Below are positions 49,601-60,378 of a stretch of DNA of 64,000 bases, piece after piece. The stretch is from Phallus indusiatus (lineage: Eukaryota; Basidiomycota; Agaricomycetes; Phallales; Phallaceae): NCBI GenBank assembly GCA_027605045.1, contig JAQFWX010000007.1, positions 1,240,001-1,304,000 on the forward strand, written 5' to 3'. The translations under genes were made by a program, and so were the position numbers. A model generated the notes under the pieces. The model saw only the letters and a program-made list of their open reading frames with translations. It was not told the origin of the DNA and made no database searches. Every line of letters begins with the position of its first letter. Position 1 is the first letter of the stretch.

Positions 49601-50085
49601 TGTCTCTTTCTACATCCACTTCCACTTTACACGACGCCATTCCCTTGATTTTCTCTCTGAGATTTCTTCGTCGTACTTTGGAGACTGCGTTTTCCTTCAA
49701 GTTCCTTCGTCTAGGCAGAAAGGTTCTGAGAAAGCTTTTTAAGGGCATCGGACCGAGAATATGACCTTCTGTCTTTCCAGCCATATTGGTCATTTTCATG
49801 TTTCTAAAAACATGACCGGATGAACAGGGAAAAATATCTGCTATCTTTGCTGTCTTTCGGACTAACGACCTTCCCTGAGGTTGACTGAGCTCGAGGTACA
49901 TGATCATGACCTATCTGAGGAGAATGTTCCAGGTGTGCCATTTGGGACGGAATCTGATGTAGGTGAACCTGGTGTGAACGCTGAATATGAATGCTCGATG
50001 TGGAAGGCCGTGCAGAAATAGCGTACCAATAAGGAACCAATAGGAAAAGAGAAACAACAACACGCGTTGGTAACGCGTATGTCAC
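49542..50085 (-). CDS. Possible small secreted protein, unrecognised
   Basis: An ATG at 50083-50085 gives MTYALPTRVVVSLFLLVPYW then YAISARPS, a convincing signal peptide with cleavage after AISA. A 54-nt intron (gtacct...caaag, about 49845-49898) would join it in frame to a basic second exon with LPRRRNLKENAVSK and REKIKGMASCKVEVDVERDT, ending ILYK at 49542; about 165 residues. Against it: the 3' end overlaps the FunK1 upstream block, the donor is weak, and only the first-exon part survives in the duplicated copy near 59.44-59.51 kb. Function unknown. Confidence 0.27.
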
Positions 50086-51026
50086 GCAAGTCCGGCTTCT
50101 AAAAGGACCACACTACATATGTTGATCTTGATGAAAAAATGGCTTTGTTTTGGATAACATTGATTAGGATCACGTTGGTAAAGTTGGATGCCTTCTCCTG
50201 GTCTGTGGAAATCTCAACATCAAAAATTTCGAGAACCTTAATTGAATATACCCCTCCACACTAACCCCTTCTGCAGTCTGAACGTCGACTATCTCGGTCA
50301 TACCAGGTCGACTATTGGCGGTAACCCTGAAAGGAGTGTGTTTCTTGTTGAGACTACATATTCGTAACCTGCCACTTGGGACGAATTGCCGGAATGCGTG
50401 GAAGGAACAGAACACGTGGGTAAACGGAAGTCGAGAACAGAAGCCTTACTGGAGTTCATTTTGAGTACTAACATGGAAATGGTCTAATTCGATACACACA
50501 ATTGGTATGTAAGGAGAAACAACGATCCGTTGGTACAAAATTCGCGCACTTTGGCTGACTGTCTCCGAGGCAGGTGCGGCGTTCACTTGGGAAGTACGCT
50601 TATATTGTGTGTGTTTCCAAATCGTCCCGCCATGTGATGAATGTTAACGCACCTTTTGCATATTTCAGCAAATTATGAAGCGCCATGTTATGTTCCTGAC
50701 TCTAGGTTCGTATTTAGATTCGACATCGTTCAGAAAGATCCGTACTTGTTTGGTTGAACCCGCCTATTGAAATTGCAAACGTACCTCCCTACACTACGTC
50801 TTGTGAACGCGCAACGTAACGTGATTCGTCTTTCGACTTTAAGCGCATTACCCCCGGCCCGGAGACGTCATCACACGTGAAGCCATGCTCTATCCGAACA
50901 GGACTCAAGTCATATGTTAGTGTACCGCTTATTCTGCAGTTCAAAGAGACATCAGTTAACATATATATGGATGTGTTGGGTCAGTTCCTGAAGATGTTAT
51001 ACGCGTTCGCCTTCTGAATTCAGGGT
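50086..51026. promoter_or_regulatory. Upstream region of GH28 gene 1
   Basis: Holds paired inverted Cre1-like sites, CCCCGG (50862-50867) and CCGGAG (50869-50874), about 160 bp upstream of the ATG, and a TATATATG box at 50962-50969, 58 bp before it. The same elements recur before GH28 gene 2. Further upstream, TCGACTATTGGCGGTAA-like stretches are also shared with 59.58-59.61 kb. No other gene seen. Confidence 0.5.
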
Positions 51027-53021
51027 ATGGTTCACTTGTCCTCTGCTTTTAGATTTATTCTTGCTGTTGCTCCTGTCTTGGGGACGTCACTAGATAATCC
51101 AGGTTCCTTGGCGAAAAGGGTTTCTTCCACCTTACCTTCGCCAGCCCTTAAGAATGCCAACCCATGGTTGACGATTGCTGGAAATACATGCCATGTACGT
51201 GCCAAGGGTGCAGGCCAAGATGATGGTCCGACCATCTTGGAAGCCTTTAGTTTGTGCAATCGTGATAGCAACATACTGCTGGATGGATATTATGTCAGTT
51301 CAATAGGACTTTCTCTTTGGTAATTCACAAAGTTTATTTTCGAGGTCTAGGTCGTAAACACCGTCTTGAATACAACGGGTTTAATCAACGTTCAAGTTCA
51401 ATTAAGTGGGACAATACAGTACACTCCGAACATTGCCTACTGGAGTCCGAATTCTATTCCTCTCATTTATCAAAACGCGTATGTTTGTTTTAAATCGCGC
51501 TTTATGAGTATACACATTTGTCCAAAGAACCACTTTTTGGCTCCTCGGCGGAAACAACATTCATGTTTATGGTGGGGGTACCATCGACGGTAATGGTCAA
51601 ATATGGTCGGTCTCTACGAATGCTGGAATAATCCTCGACTTGAATGACACCATAATACAGGTGGGACGAATTTGCCAGCAATGGCGACGCTGGTGTCGCA
51701 GGTGGATCCTCAACCACGTTCTCCCGGCCTGTCCCGCTTACAGTTGGTCGTACGAACGGTGGACTTTTCGAGAATTTACACATAATCAATTCGCCGTTCT
51801 GGGTGAGAGACGCACTTCACTTTGCATCTGGATGTTCATCTAAAAAATGATAAAACCAGCACCACATGGTAATCAATTCGTCTAATGTCGAGTTCCGTGA
51901 GTTATCATTCTCAGGCATCGAGCACTATGTTTATCGATTCGAAAGGAAATATCTCTATACATAGCTTGTCATTTTCTTCTGCGGCGGCTGCCAACACTGG
52001 TTTGTTCCTTTTGACATCTTTCCTCTGGTTGACTTAAACACTAGCACCTATCAGACGGATGGGACATTTATCGGTCGTAAGATTGCCACCCCCGAAGTAA
52101 TATCTACCAACGCTAATTATCGTGCAGTGATCACATAACAATACGAGATTCCGTCATTGTGAAGTAAGAAGGCGAATTCAGTCTGCGGCTTGCTAAATTA
52201 TAATCCTCACTGTCAGTGACGACGATTGCGTATCATTGAAGCCCAATTCTACCAATATCCTCGTGTCCAATTTGAGTTGCAACGGAAGTAAGTTCCGACG
52301 ATCACGACCTACCATCATTAGAAAATGCCTTACATGTGCGTCGACAAGGTCACGGAATCTCGGTAGGCTCCTTGGGCCAATTCGCCGGAGAGACCGACAT
52401 TGTTGAGAACGTTTTCGTCGAGAACATCGTGATGGCTAATGCTCAAAATGGTGCACGCATCAAAGTTTTCGGTGGCAATCCCTCTCCTACCAGTGTTTCA
52501 GGTGGTGGAACGGGTCACGTTCAAAGTGAGTAATACATCGTCGTCGCCTACGGTAAAGGAGCATTGACATTCAACACTTTTCCGCGACTTTGGTTAGATG
52601 TTACGTTTAAAAACTTTCACGTTGAAAATGTCGATAATCCCGTTCTCATTGACCAGTGTTATGAAACGGCTGCTAGTGTCTGCGCACAATTTCCCAGTGA
52701 TCTGAGAATATCGGATATACACTATGATAATGTTTTTGGGACTGCAAGCTCGGCTGAAAAAGGTGTTGTCGTTAGCTTGGAATGTTCTCAGTAGGTCTTT
52801 TCATTACTCTTTATCTAAACGTCGTATTTACATATACGTAAAAAACAGACCTTGCGATGACATTACCGCGGAAGGTACGAACATTACACCGCCAGCACCA
52901 TTGAAGGCGCAATTCGTGTGTTCGAATATAACTTCACTGAACGAGGTGAACGCCTAGCATAATGATCCTTGTAAACATCTAATCTTTTCTTTAGCTGGAT
53001 TTTCCTTGCCAAACAGTATAG
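51027..53021 (+). CDS. Secreted GH28 polygalacturonase, exo-type (copy 1)
   Basis: Pectin-degrading glycosidase of the right-handed beta-helix GH28 family. Signal peptide [19 protein letters not shown]. Conserved Cys in [20 protein letters not shown]. Splicing out about ten short introns gives [67 protein letters not shown] (catalytic NTD), [17 protein letters not shown] (catalytic Asp pair), [20 protein letters not shown] (catalytic His; Ser where GHG has Gly), GARIKVFGG (RIK), [15 protein letters not shown] and a final LDFPCQTV. Stop at 53019-53021. The SHG form with GSLGQF resembles exopolygalacturonases; substrate is inferred. All junctions checked kept frame. Confidence 0.88.
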
Positions 53022-53639
53022 AATGACTAGTTGTCCTACGCATAAAAGCTGGATCCCTTGGGTTAATCAATACAATAAAGTTACATTTCATTCTGAGGCT
53101 TGCTTCAGGTCAGAAAACTCTCGTCGCTCTCCTTAGGAACAAAAAAAATCGTACAACGGACATCCATCAAAGAAAGCAATGTACAGTATTATAATCAAAA
53201 CGGCAAATGTCCCTGACGAGGATTCTTTGAAAATTCCCTAAACCTGATTTGCTCAGCTGAAGCCGTGGATAGAACACCATCTGAAAGGCTAAGGTATGTT
53301 GTCGTTTGAGGAAGAAAAGATACAGTGTTACCTCAAATCGCTATCTACATAATTAGAAGCACATCCGCAAAAATTAAGTACAAGCGGGGTTATGAGTGTG
53401 GGACACGGATAGAAGGCAACAATAGAGTAAACATCAAGAAATGAGGATACGGAAGATGAGTCCAAGATCTGGAAAACGAACGGCGAAAGGAATAACACTT
53501 TTATTTTAAGTCTAGCACAGTTTGATGACAAGAGCTGTTAAATTTACAATACTCATGTATGACAAATTCAACTCACAGAGTTGACATTTATGTAAAATAT
53601 GGGAGAATTGCATACTAAAACTACTCCGTATGGAAGACA
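53022..53639. other. Spacer between GH28 gene 1 and FunK1 relic
   Basis: 3' UTR of the pectinase followed by sequence shared in part with 62.38-63.45 kb (for example around TACAACGGACATCCA). Short minus-strand frames (53328-53531) match nothing I recognise. Confidence 0.5.
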
Positions 53640-54420
53640 TTTTCCTTTTTGCTGGCTGGTTCGTGTGCGAGATGTCCTTCAATCTCTGACGTGTTTTTCA
53701 TAGTCAGCCGTTGGTAAGGTTCCAAAATTAAGTTTTCTTTCGCTGCGTCGTCATTCCGCTATTTTCCATCAGACGTCTCTAAAAAACTTGATGGTACCTC
53801 GTTGTATCGGACGGCTACAGCTGCTCGAATGCGCTTAAGCGATCTGTAAAGAGGTGGGTTTTGATTTTGATCTGAGCCATTATAAGGATAGTATTTTTTT
53901 TTGGAAGGATGTTTGTATGGGTAGAGTTTGTCTCTTTTGCAGATGAGCCATCTTCACCAATTCCCCTTGTCGAAAATTGGCATTGAAAATATTGTACATG
54001 TGGTTGTACAAACATTCGGGGTCAAAAGCAACCTGTTCTGTAACGGAAAGACTCAAGATCATCTTTCGTAAGAACTTTCAGAAGAACGTACGATAGCTTG
54101 AAGCTCTGAAGAAGGGTCTGCTAGTAAGCATGCGGCCGCAAGCCGCCATGTACCAATCGTGTTCCCTTAAGGTATATAGAGGTATGAGGTGTAATCTTCT
54201 GCAAATACGCACGCGGCATGAACAATATCAAGTTCTTCTTTGCGCAACAGACGTACAGTTAAATCATATTTCCTATCTTCTGCGCTCGCTTTGTTATATC
54301 GACCCGGGAACTCTGCAAAGAGACCATCAATTGTCAATTGGAATAGTCTGGTATTGAACGACCACTGTGATGCATCGGACATACGGCGGATCAAGGATGA
54401 GAATATTTCTTCAGTTTAAT
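53640..54420 (-). pseudogene. FunK1 kinase copy 2, core-deleted relic
   Basis: Minus-strand remnants: FAEFPGRYNKASAEDRKYDL with RKEELDIVHAACVFAED (54190-54325), homologous to the segment before the kinase core in copy 1, is followed almost at once by TEQVAFDPECLYNHMYNIFN with ANFRQG (about 53960-54045), which corresponds to the C-terminal region of copies 1 and 3. The ATP-binding region, HRD loop and DWG motif between them are absent, and the remaining pieces are in different frames. It cannot encode a kinase. Confidence 0.8.
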
Positions 54421-56202
54421 TGAACAACTAACGTAACGATAAGAACGCTCTTAAATACAAAAGGTGAGAAAATATCAATGAATAAAATAATGAGTACTTA
54501 CTCCTCAGTTCAATCGGACAACTGAGGAGAAGACGAATACAACGGAAAGTAGAGTATTTATACGAGCTCGAAAGATGTGACGGCGGAGCGTTCAGCATCG
54601 ATAAAAAAGCACCGGTCTCACAAGCGCCTCATAAGTGCCTCATGAGCCCCGTAAGGTCGCAAGGATTGTAAGGCTTATAGACTGCCTTGTACATGCCTGA
54701 TACCCGGGCGCACAGCGCCCGAGCCTTAGGAATGTGATAGGGGTTGGGGAATGTGTGAGGCTTGGGTTGGAGTTTGAGGTCGGATAAGATTGGTAAACCA
54801 ACGTAAGATTTGTACTCACTTTATACCCACGCGCTTTGGGTTGCATTGACCTTACGCTCAAGTGCACATCGCTCAAGACTTTGGGAGTCGCAATGTATTG
54901 CACCGGGTGGTAAGGTTGTCTGAGCCTTGGTGGACGTTCGAAAATACTACGTCAGACGCTAATTTGTTCACTCAGATCTAAGCGACCCCAAAGCATTGTC
55001 AAAGTCACCATGGGTTACGGTCAGCTCGCAATCGCCCAATGAGATGATGAAGAGCATTGCTGATATACTTAGCTTTGTTCCAGTTCGTATTCTTTTCCGG
55101 TCCTTATGAATCAAGCATTTAGATTATTGTGAACCACATGTATTGAGACACATAGATAAGAAATCATAATTGGTGTATTCTAGGCTTATTGTAAACGTTT
55201 TGTTGCGTAAGAGAAGGTAGATTTAAATAGATTAAAGTAAAACCAAGGTATTCATTTTTGTAACTAGTTGACAGTCAGCGATTTGGGGCCTGTGTAGATA
55301 CTCTTCTAACCGTAACGCGCACGCCTTGATCATATACGGCCGCCGAGTAGTAAATCGGTATGTATACATAGATCATATTGACGGTAGCAGCTGAGAGAGT
55401 GGGTGATGATGTATTCCCTTCACAGCAGGTGGAACGGTATAAGTTGGCTCACTTTAATTTTGAAGTCACTGATATTGGCAAGAGGAATATGTATAACAGC
55501 GAATTGAACGACAAAGCAACCTCGAAGAAAAATGGCTTTGAACAGCGGGAAGATCAAAGCCGTGTCATACGACCTAGAAAAAACAGGGGTATTACTATGT
55601 ATGGGCTGAGGATCAAATAAATAAGACTCAAGGAATGAAGGAGATAAAATAGGAGTGTACATAGGACAAATGCAGGTCCTGAACACGAACGAGAATGAAT
55701 GAATAGGCTGCGATAAATAGCCATCAGTGCCAGCATGCGTAGGGAGTTATGCTCCCTCCAATAGAGAAAAGTAGAACGCTGTTCCGACACACTGCAGGCA
55801 GTGTCGACAATGCCCGACTGAGCAGCCCTGAATTTTAGCAATACAATCCTACTTAGGTAAAGTGTGAAGATATATCTATGTTGATTTATATCGTGTCCAT
55901 ATACAAACTCAGGAAGACTGGAAACTCCAACTCTAATGAGAGGAATAAATACACAGATTTCCAAGGCCTCCGATCAAGCCGTATGGGGTTTGAAGGAAAT
56001 GGTAGATCAAGATAAAGATCTTCATGTAAACCTTGTCGAGAATACTAGCTATTGAGCAGAAGAAGGCGGTAATAAGGGATGTATAGTTATTCCTGACACA
56101 AACTTCGGGACGACTCACTGCCTTTGTTTGGTTGGAGCTGCATGCTCAGTCAAGCGTAACTAGTGAATGGGAACTTGACTTCCTGGACGTTGGTGGAGCG
56201 TG
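54421..56202. other. Accessory spacer, no recognised gene
   Basis: 54490-54600 is the FunK1 copy 2 upstream block. Beyond it lies a GC-rich perfect hairpin, CGGGCGC-ACA-GCGCCCG, at 54705-54721. Open frames at 55378-55620 (plus) and 55554-55964 (minus) show no family resemblance. It may include old element debris, but nothing can be named. Confidence 0.4.
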
Positions 56203-56535
56203 TCATGACTCACAAAATTGATGGGCGATGAGATCCAGTTCTTCGCGAATCTTTTTGAATCTGTGGGTATATCTCCTGCTGACGGGTCCTGTTGGGGGGA
56301 TACGTAGCTTAAAGCGGGACTGCTCCAACACTGGCTTCTGGTGCCTATTTATGGGCACGATGAATCGAAATGAGGACGACGTGGTGGGTTGATTGTGGGT
56401 AGGAAGATTGACATTGGTGGATCCGGAATCTTCCGAGTCGTGCTTGAGCACCAATTGAATACATCCGGCTGTGGAAGGAGCGGGAGATAGCAAAAGAATG
56501 GTGGAAAGGATCGATGGAGACGACACTAGGATCAC
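56203..56535 (-). CDS. Possible small secreted or charged protein, unrecognised
   Basis: A 110-codon frame opens MILVSSPSILSTILLLSPAP then STAGC, which resembles a signal peptide, and continues with FRFIVPINRHQKPVLEQSRF, VSRRYTHRFKKIREELDLIA. A good donor (GTGAGT) near the end could splice to a short last exon ending around 56120. It is divergent from the exon-repeat gene. No homologue recognised; it may be chance coding. Confidence 0.27.
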   Translation of the reverse strand: MILVSSPSILSTILLLSPAPSTAGCIQLVLKHDSEDSGSTNVNLPTHNQPTTSSSFRFIVPINRHQKPVLEQSRFKLRIPPTGPVSRRYTHRFKKIREELDLIAHQFCES

Positions 56536-56757
56536 CTATTAAGCTCGAGTGCAACGATGGAGAGAGCGACATGCAGCTCTGGCTCTCGCGAGCTCGACGG
56601 GAGCTCAGAAAAATGACTTGCCTACCTTTCTCTTTTATCTATCTTTGTCCACTTTCGGCACAACCCGATAGCGAACATGTTTCTATGTTTAAGCCCCGAA
56701 GTTTAACGTTTAACGTTTAAGCTCCGAATCTCTCTTCCTTTGTTCGGTTTTTCGATT

Positions 56758-56764
56758 TATAAAA
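56758..56764 (+). promoter_or_regulatory. TATAAAA box of the exon-repeat gene
   Basis: TATAAAA lies 53 bp before the ATG at 56817, standard spacing in this window. Just upstream (about 56700-56720) there is a triple GTTTAAC-type heptamer run. Confidence 0.55.
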
Positions 56765-56816
56765 GGCTTATTAGAAGTGAAATTATTTCTTATCATCTTC
56801 GAAGCGTAAACTTTAG

Positions 56817-58571
56817 ATGACGAATCTTCTTGTAACAAACGAGGACATGGACCGTTGCAACGAATGGCACATGGACTATTGCAGCGATGACATGGATCGT
56901 TGCAGCGAAGACATGGACCGTTCCAAGGAAGACGTGGACCGTTCTAAGGAAGACGTGGACCGTTCCAAGGAAGACATGGACGCAATGGTCCAACCTGTCT
57001 TCGTTGCAACGGTCCAGCCAATATCGCGCGCCAACGCTAAAACGTATTGTCAAGCCATTGCATCTAAGTAAGTTTCAGCCTTTAACGATTAACTGGTCCG
57101 CAGGAAGCTAACTTCATCTCAAGAGCAAACGATTTGGCTATAAGCGTCGTTCAGTTTCTTGGCGAATATTGTCAAACCATTGCATCTAAGTAAGTTTCAG
57201 CCTTTAACTATTAAATGGTTCGCAGGAAGCTAACTTCATCTCAAGAGCAAACGATTTGGCTATAAGTGTCGTTCAGTTTCTTGGCGAGTATTGTCAAGCC
57301 ATTGCACCTAAGTAAGTTTCAGCCTTTAACTATTAGCTGGTTCGCAGGAAGCTAACTTCATCTCAAGAGCAAACGATTTGGCTATAAGCGTCGTTCAATT
57401 CCTTCGCGAAATCATTATCGAAACTGGCAAATATCTGTTCATCATTCTCGCATTCCTTCGCAAGCCCTTTGTCGTCGCCATGGCTTCGTTTTTATCCATA
57501 GCTATAATTTCTATAGCCTGCCAATTCTTCCTAAGAAGCGGCGTTGCTAAACATCTCATGTTCCGCCCGGTCTCAGTCGTTTTCTGTAGAATGCCTGTTG
57601 TGCAACATTTCGCGATTTGTTCTTCTCAGCCCAAAGCAAGCGATACTTACAAGCAACTTACTAGCATTCAGGTTTGTCCCTTGCATTGTTAACATACAAT
57701 CAAGTTTTCATTGAGTTTCTAGGAATATACTTTTGAAGGTCTATCCGAGAATGTATTAACACATTCGAATACCGTCATCGATCTAGCACAGCTGAGTGCT
57801 CGAACTCTTCCAGACCTTGTGCGTAGGCTAGAACACAGTGATATCGCCAGTCGGTCTGCGTTGGTCGATGCATTTAATGAAGTTATTGATTTCGGCACTC
57901 CTACAATGCGCAACCTTCAGGATTTTGCGGTTACAGTTAGGAGTAGTTTGGACACGTGAGGTTTACATTATCCCCCCACATTTTCATGACTAATTATTTT
58001 TAGGATCATTGCTACGAACAAAGCCACTATGAATCGTTTGCAGCAGCCCAATATTCTCCATTGGTTGCCTTGGAACACTCGGTCTGAAAAAAATGTTCAG
58101 CTGTTATGGTCTGCCATTGTTCGTTTCGGCCGAGAGGTGGATATCATAAACGACTCATTCGTTAAAGCGCGGGACAGTTTACAGGAATTTCAAGGCTTAT
58201 TGAACGCTGCGTTAGCTATCGTCAGTGATGAATTGCACCTGGAAACGTTGGATCGTGAGAATGCGTGGAACTCACTCTCGTATCGAATCGGGTGGGACAA
58301 CAGTAAGGTCATGAGTTTGAATAGAGAAATTGCGTTGCTGGAAAAGGCTCTTCACACTGGGGGTGAAGGTATTGACTATATCGTGCAAGCACGCGTGGTT
58401 ATGGAAGGGGCACATGATGGCTTTATGTACCTCAAACGCCAGGTCGATCTCGAAATTGACTCCAATAACGAGGATATGGTGGAACTCCAGTTCGCCATTA
58501 TAGCTGAAAGTATTACGAGACTTTCCGAGTTGCGTGTCAATGGTTTCGGCAAGAAAAAAACGCTCGATTGA
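56817..58571 (+). CDS. Unrecognised protein with heptapeptide repeats, tandemly repeated exon, membrane segment and helical tail
   Basis: Six exons (56817-57067, 57124-57189, 57246-57311, 57368-57671, 57723-57955, 58004-58571) sum to 1488 nt, an exact 495-codon frame plus stop. Residues 10-56 are imperfect 7-residue repeats (DMDRSKE type). Exons 2 and 3 are 66-nt near-identical copies coding 22 residues each (ANDLAISVVQFLGEYCQ core), and exon 4 begins with a third copy. Exon 4 then encodes LFIILAFLRKPFVVAMASFL and SIAIISIACQFF, one or two membrane helices. The tail (LAQLSARTLPDLVRRLEHSD, VDIINDSFVKARDSLQEF, LNREIALLEKAL) is helical, with coiled-coil character. All introns are GT-AG; the first three are 56-nt copies with a GCTAAC branch site. 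Role unknown. Confidence 0.78.
56846..56985 (+). repeat. 21-bp coding minisatellite
   Basis: About six to seven tandem 21-nt units of GACATGGACCGTTGCAACGA type; the last four are nearly identical (GACGTGGACCGTTCCAAGGA variants) and the first two more divergent, one carrying a 3-nt insertion. In frame they encode acidic heptapeptides. Confidence 0.9.
57045..57410 (+). repeat. 122-bp tandem repeat equal to one exon plus one intron
   Basis: The period is exactly 122 bp: donors at 57068, 57190 and 57312; acceptors ending at 57123, 57245 and 57367. Each unit is 66 nt of exon plus 56 nt of intron, with only a few substitutions between units. The outermost flanks are more divergent. Confidence 0.95.
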
Positions 58572-59409
58572 CGTTATCGACGTTATACCCAGGCCATCTG
58601 TAAACAGTCGCACTTTCCAGTTATGGTCTGCCTTTATTTCAAATACGCCATTCCCTGTTATTACTGTAGGACTCGCCACCGTACCGTAACGGCTTATTTC
58701 GTACCGTATTAGTACCGTATTCGATGCACTTGGGGTGTCTTACGGTACTGTACGATCCGTAATACGGCCGTATACGGTAATTTTGTGTACCGAATTTTCA
58801 TTCATCAAAACAAAGCTTTTGGGATATTGATTGATGTATCTAGATATTTATTTCTTACAATCTAACATGATGTTATGCTTCAAAGTCATCAATGCTTTGA
58901 TTGTTTCTGGTTTCAGGCTTTCACGGCGGAGGGAGATTGGATCTCTATTTACCTCCGAAAAAAAACACGTTCCACTGCGACAGCATATATTCATTATTCA
59001 TACTTTCGCAATAAGGATATGGAATTTCTTTACCTCAAATTGACAGAATATCGCGCATTAACATCCAACCGTAACCCAACCGCGTTGTTGGTGATCGATG
59101 TCGGTGATAATGTCGATGATTTTTGAGACAGGCTGGAAGCGGTATCTGTCAACCCAAAAGTGAGACGGAAAGTGCTGGAAGATAGGAAATAATAAGCTGA
59201 CGTAGTCTAAGTACTGATGATTGGTTGACTAGAAAGATAAGGAGAAATTTGATGTTTGTCGCGACAACGGTCGCAACAAAGGAAAGGACTCGCACCTACC
59301 TGAAAACTTTGTAAGAAAAGAAGCACGCTGATAAATTATTGAAAACATACTCTCGCGCACGGGATTCCCTATATTCTATCAGGGATAATCTTGCGACAAT
59401 CAGGATGCA
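58572..59409. other. Spacer with TACGG/CCGTA palindrome cluster
   Basis: 3' side of the exon-repeat gene. Between 58676 and 58800 the motif CCGTA/TACGG recurs about ten times in both orientations around an A/T-poor centre (TGCACTTGGGGTGTC). A plus-strand frame at 58875-59126 has no recognised family. The remainder is unassigned. Confidence 0.5.
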
Positions 59410-59515
59410 TGTGAACACTGAAGTACTGATGCTTGATGTAGAAGGGAACCAATGGGAAACGAGAAACAGCAACACGCGTTTGTAACGCGTGTGTCACGCA
59501 AATTCGGCTTTCTCA

Positions 59516-60378
59516 AAAGACGCGAGTACCATACTACACTCGAGGTCTTCAAAATAAACGGATCTGTTCTACTTTGGTTATACCAGGTCGACTCTCAGCG
59601 GTAAACCTGGAGGGCATGTATCTCTATTCGAAGACTACTACCAAATTTGTAGTCGGGGTCACCTGGACACGCGGATGGGATTAGGGTATGCACATAAGTA
59701 AACGGACGTCGAGATTCGAGGATAGAAGCTCCGTCGGTGCAATAAGTGAACTTATTTGGAGTACTGACATGGAAAGTGGTCTCTGTAATTCGAAGATGGT
59801 TCCATTATTGCCCCCAATTGGTTTGGTAACAATAAATGACTAGAGACGCTCTGTCCGCGCGCGCTTTGGCCGATTGTCTGCCATGCAAGTCACCGTCGCA
59901 GGTGCGACGTTCACCCTGGAAAGTATGCTTGTATCATGCAGTTTGCCGAGCCTTCAAGGCGTCTTACCATGTGATAAGGAACACTCCTCGTGTACTTCTA
60001 GCGAATTATGAAGCGCCAGGTTACGGTCCTGACACTCAGTTATAATATCCGACTTCGTTCAGAAGATCCATACTTGTTTGGTTGACCCGGAATTCCACCC
60101 AATGAAGTCGCGAAAGTTCCACCCTATACTACGTCTTGTGAGCTTACAACGAAACGTGGTCTCTCCATCATTTCAGCTTTTAGCGAATTGCTCTCCGGCC
60201 CGGAGACGTTGTCGCACTTGAAGACATGCTCTATCCAAATATGACTCGAGTCATATGTTGGTGTACCGTTTAATTCTGGAATTCACAGAGGCATAAGTTT
60301 TCAATATATATACAAGGATGTGTTTTGTGTTAGGTCAGTTTTTAAAGAAATTACACGCGTCGCTTCTGCATTCAGAGT
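59516..60378. promoter_or_regulatory. Upstream region of GH28 gene 2
   Basis: Paired inverted Cre1-like sites, CTCCGG (60193-60198) and CCGGAG (60200-60205), lie about 180 bp before the ATG, with TATATATA at 60305-60312, 67 bp before it. It is homologous to the GH28 gene 1 promoter. No additional gene seen. Confidence 0.5.

Larger units (their letters stand above)
49960..54000. repeat. Segmental duplication, copy A (pectinase plus FunK1)
   Basis: This block aligns with about 59410-63600 in direct orientation. The two pectinase ATGs are 9352 bp apart. Shared parts include the upstream GGAACCAAT...ACGCGT region, the whole GH28 gene, its 3' flank (TACAACGGACATCCA at about 53152 and 62502) and the C-terminal part of the minus-strand FunK1 gene. 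Similarity is highest in GH28 exons and decays outside them. Confidence 0.8.

Noticed and set aside
52020..52140. GH28 copy 1 as a pseudogene with a broken NTD motif
   Set aside because: Choosing the acceptor after TATCAG restores [11 protein letters not shown] in frame in both copies, so the gene is intact.
54705..54721. GC-rich hairpin as a Helitron 3' end
   Set aside because: The stem is perfect, but no CTRR terminus follows at the right distance and no Rep/helicase coding is present.
56793..57053. Reverse-strand HVFLGTV repeat protein
   Set aside because: It arises only because the 21-bp minisatellite lacks stops on both strands; the plus strand has TATA, introns and a 495-codon product.
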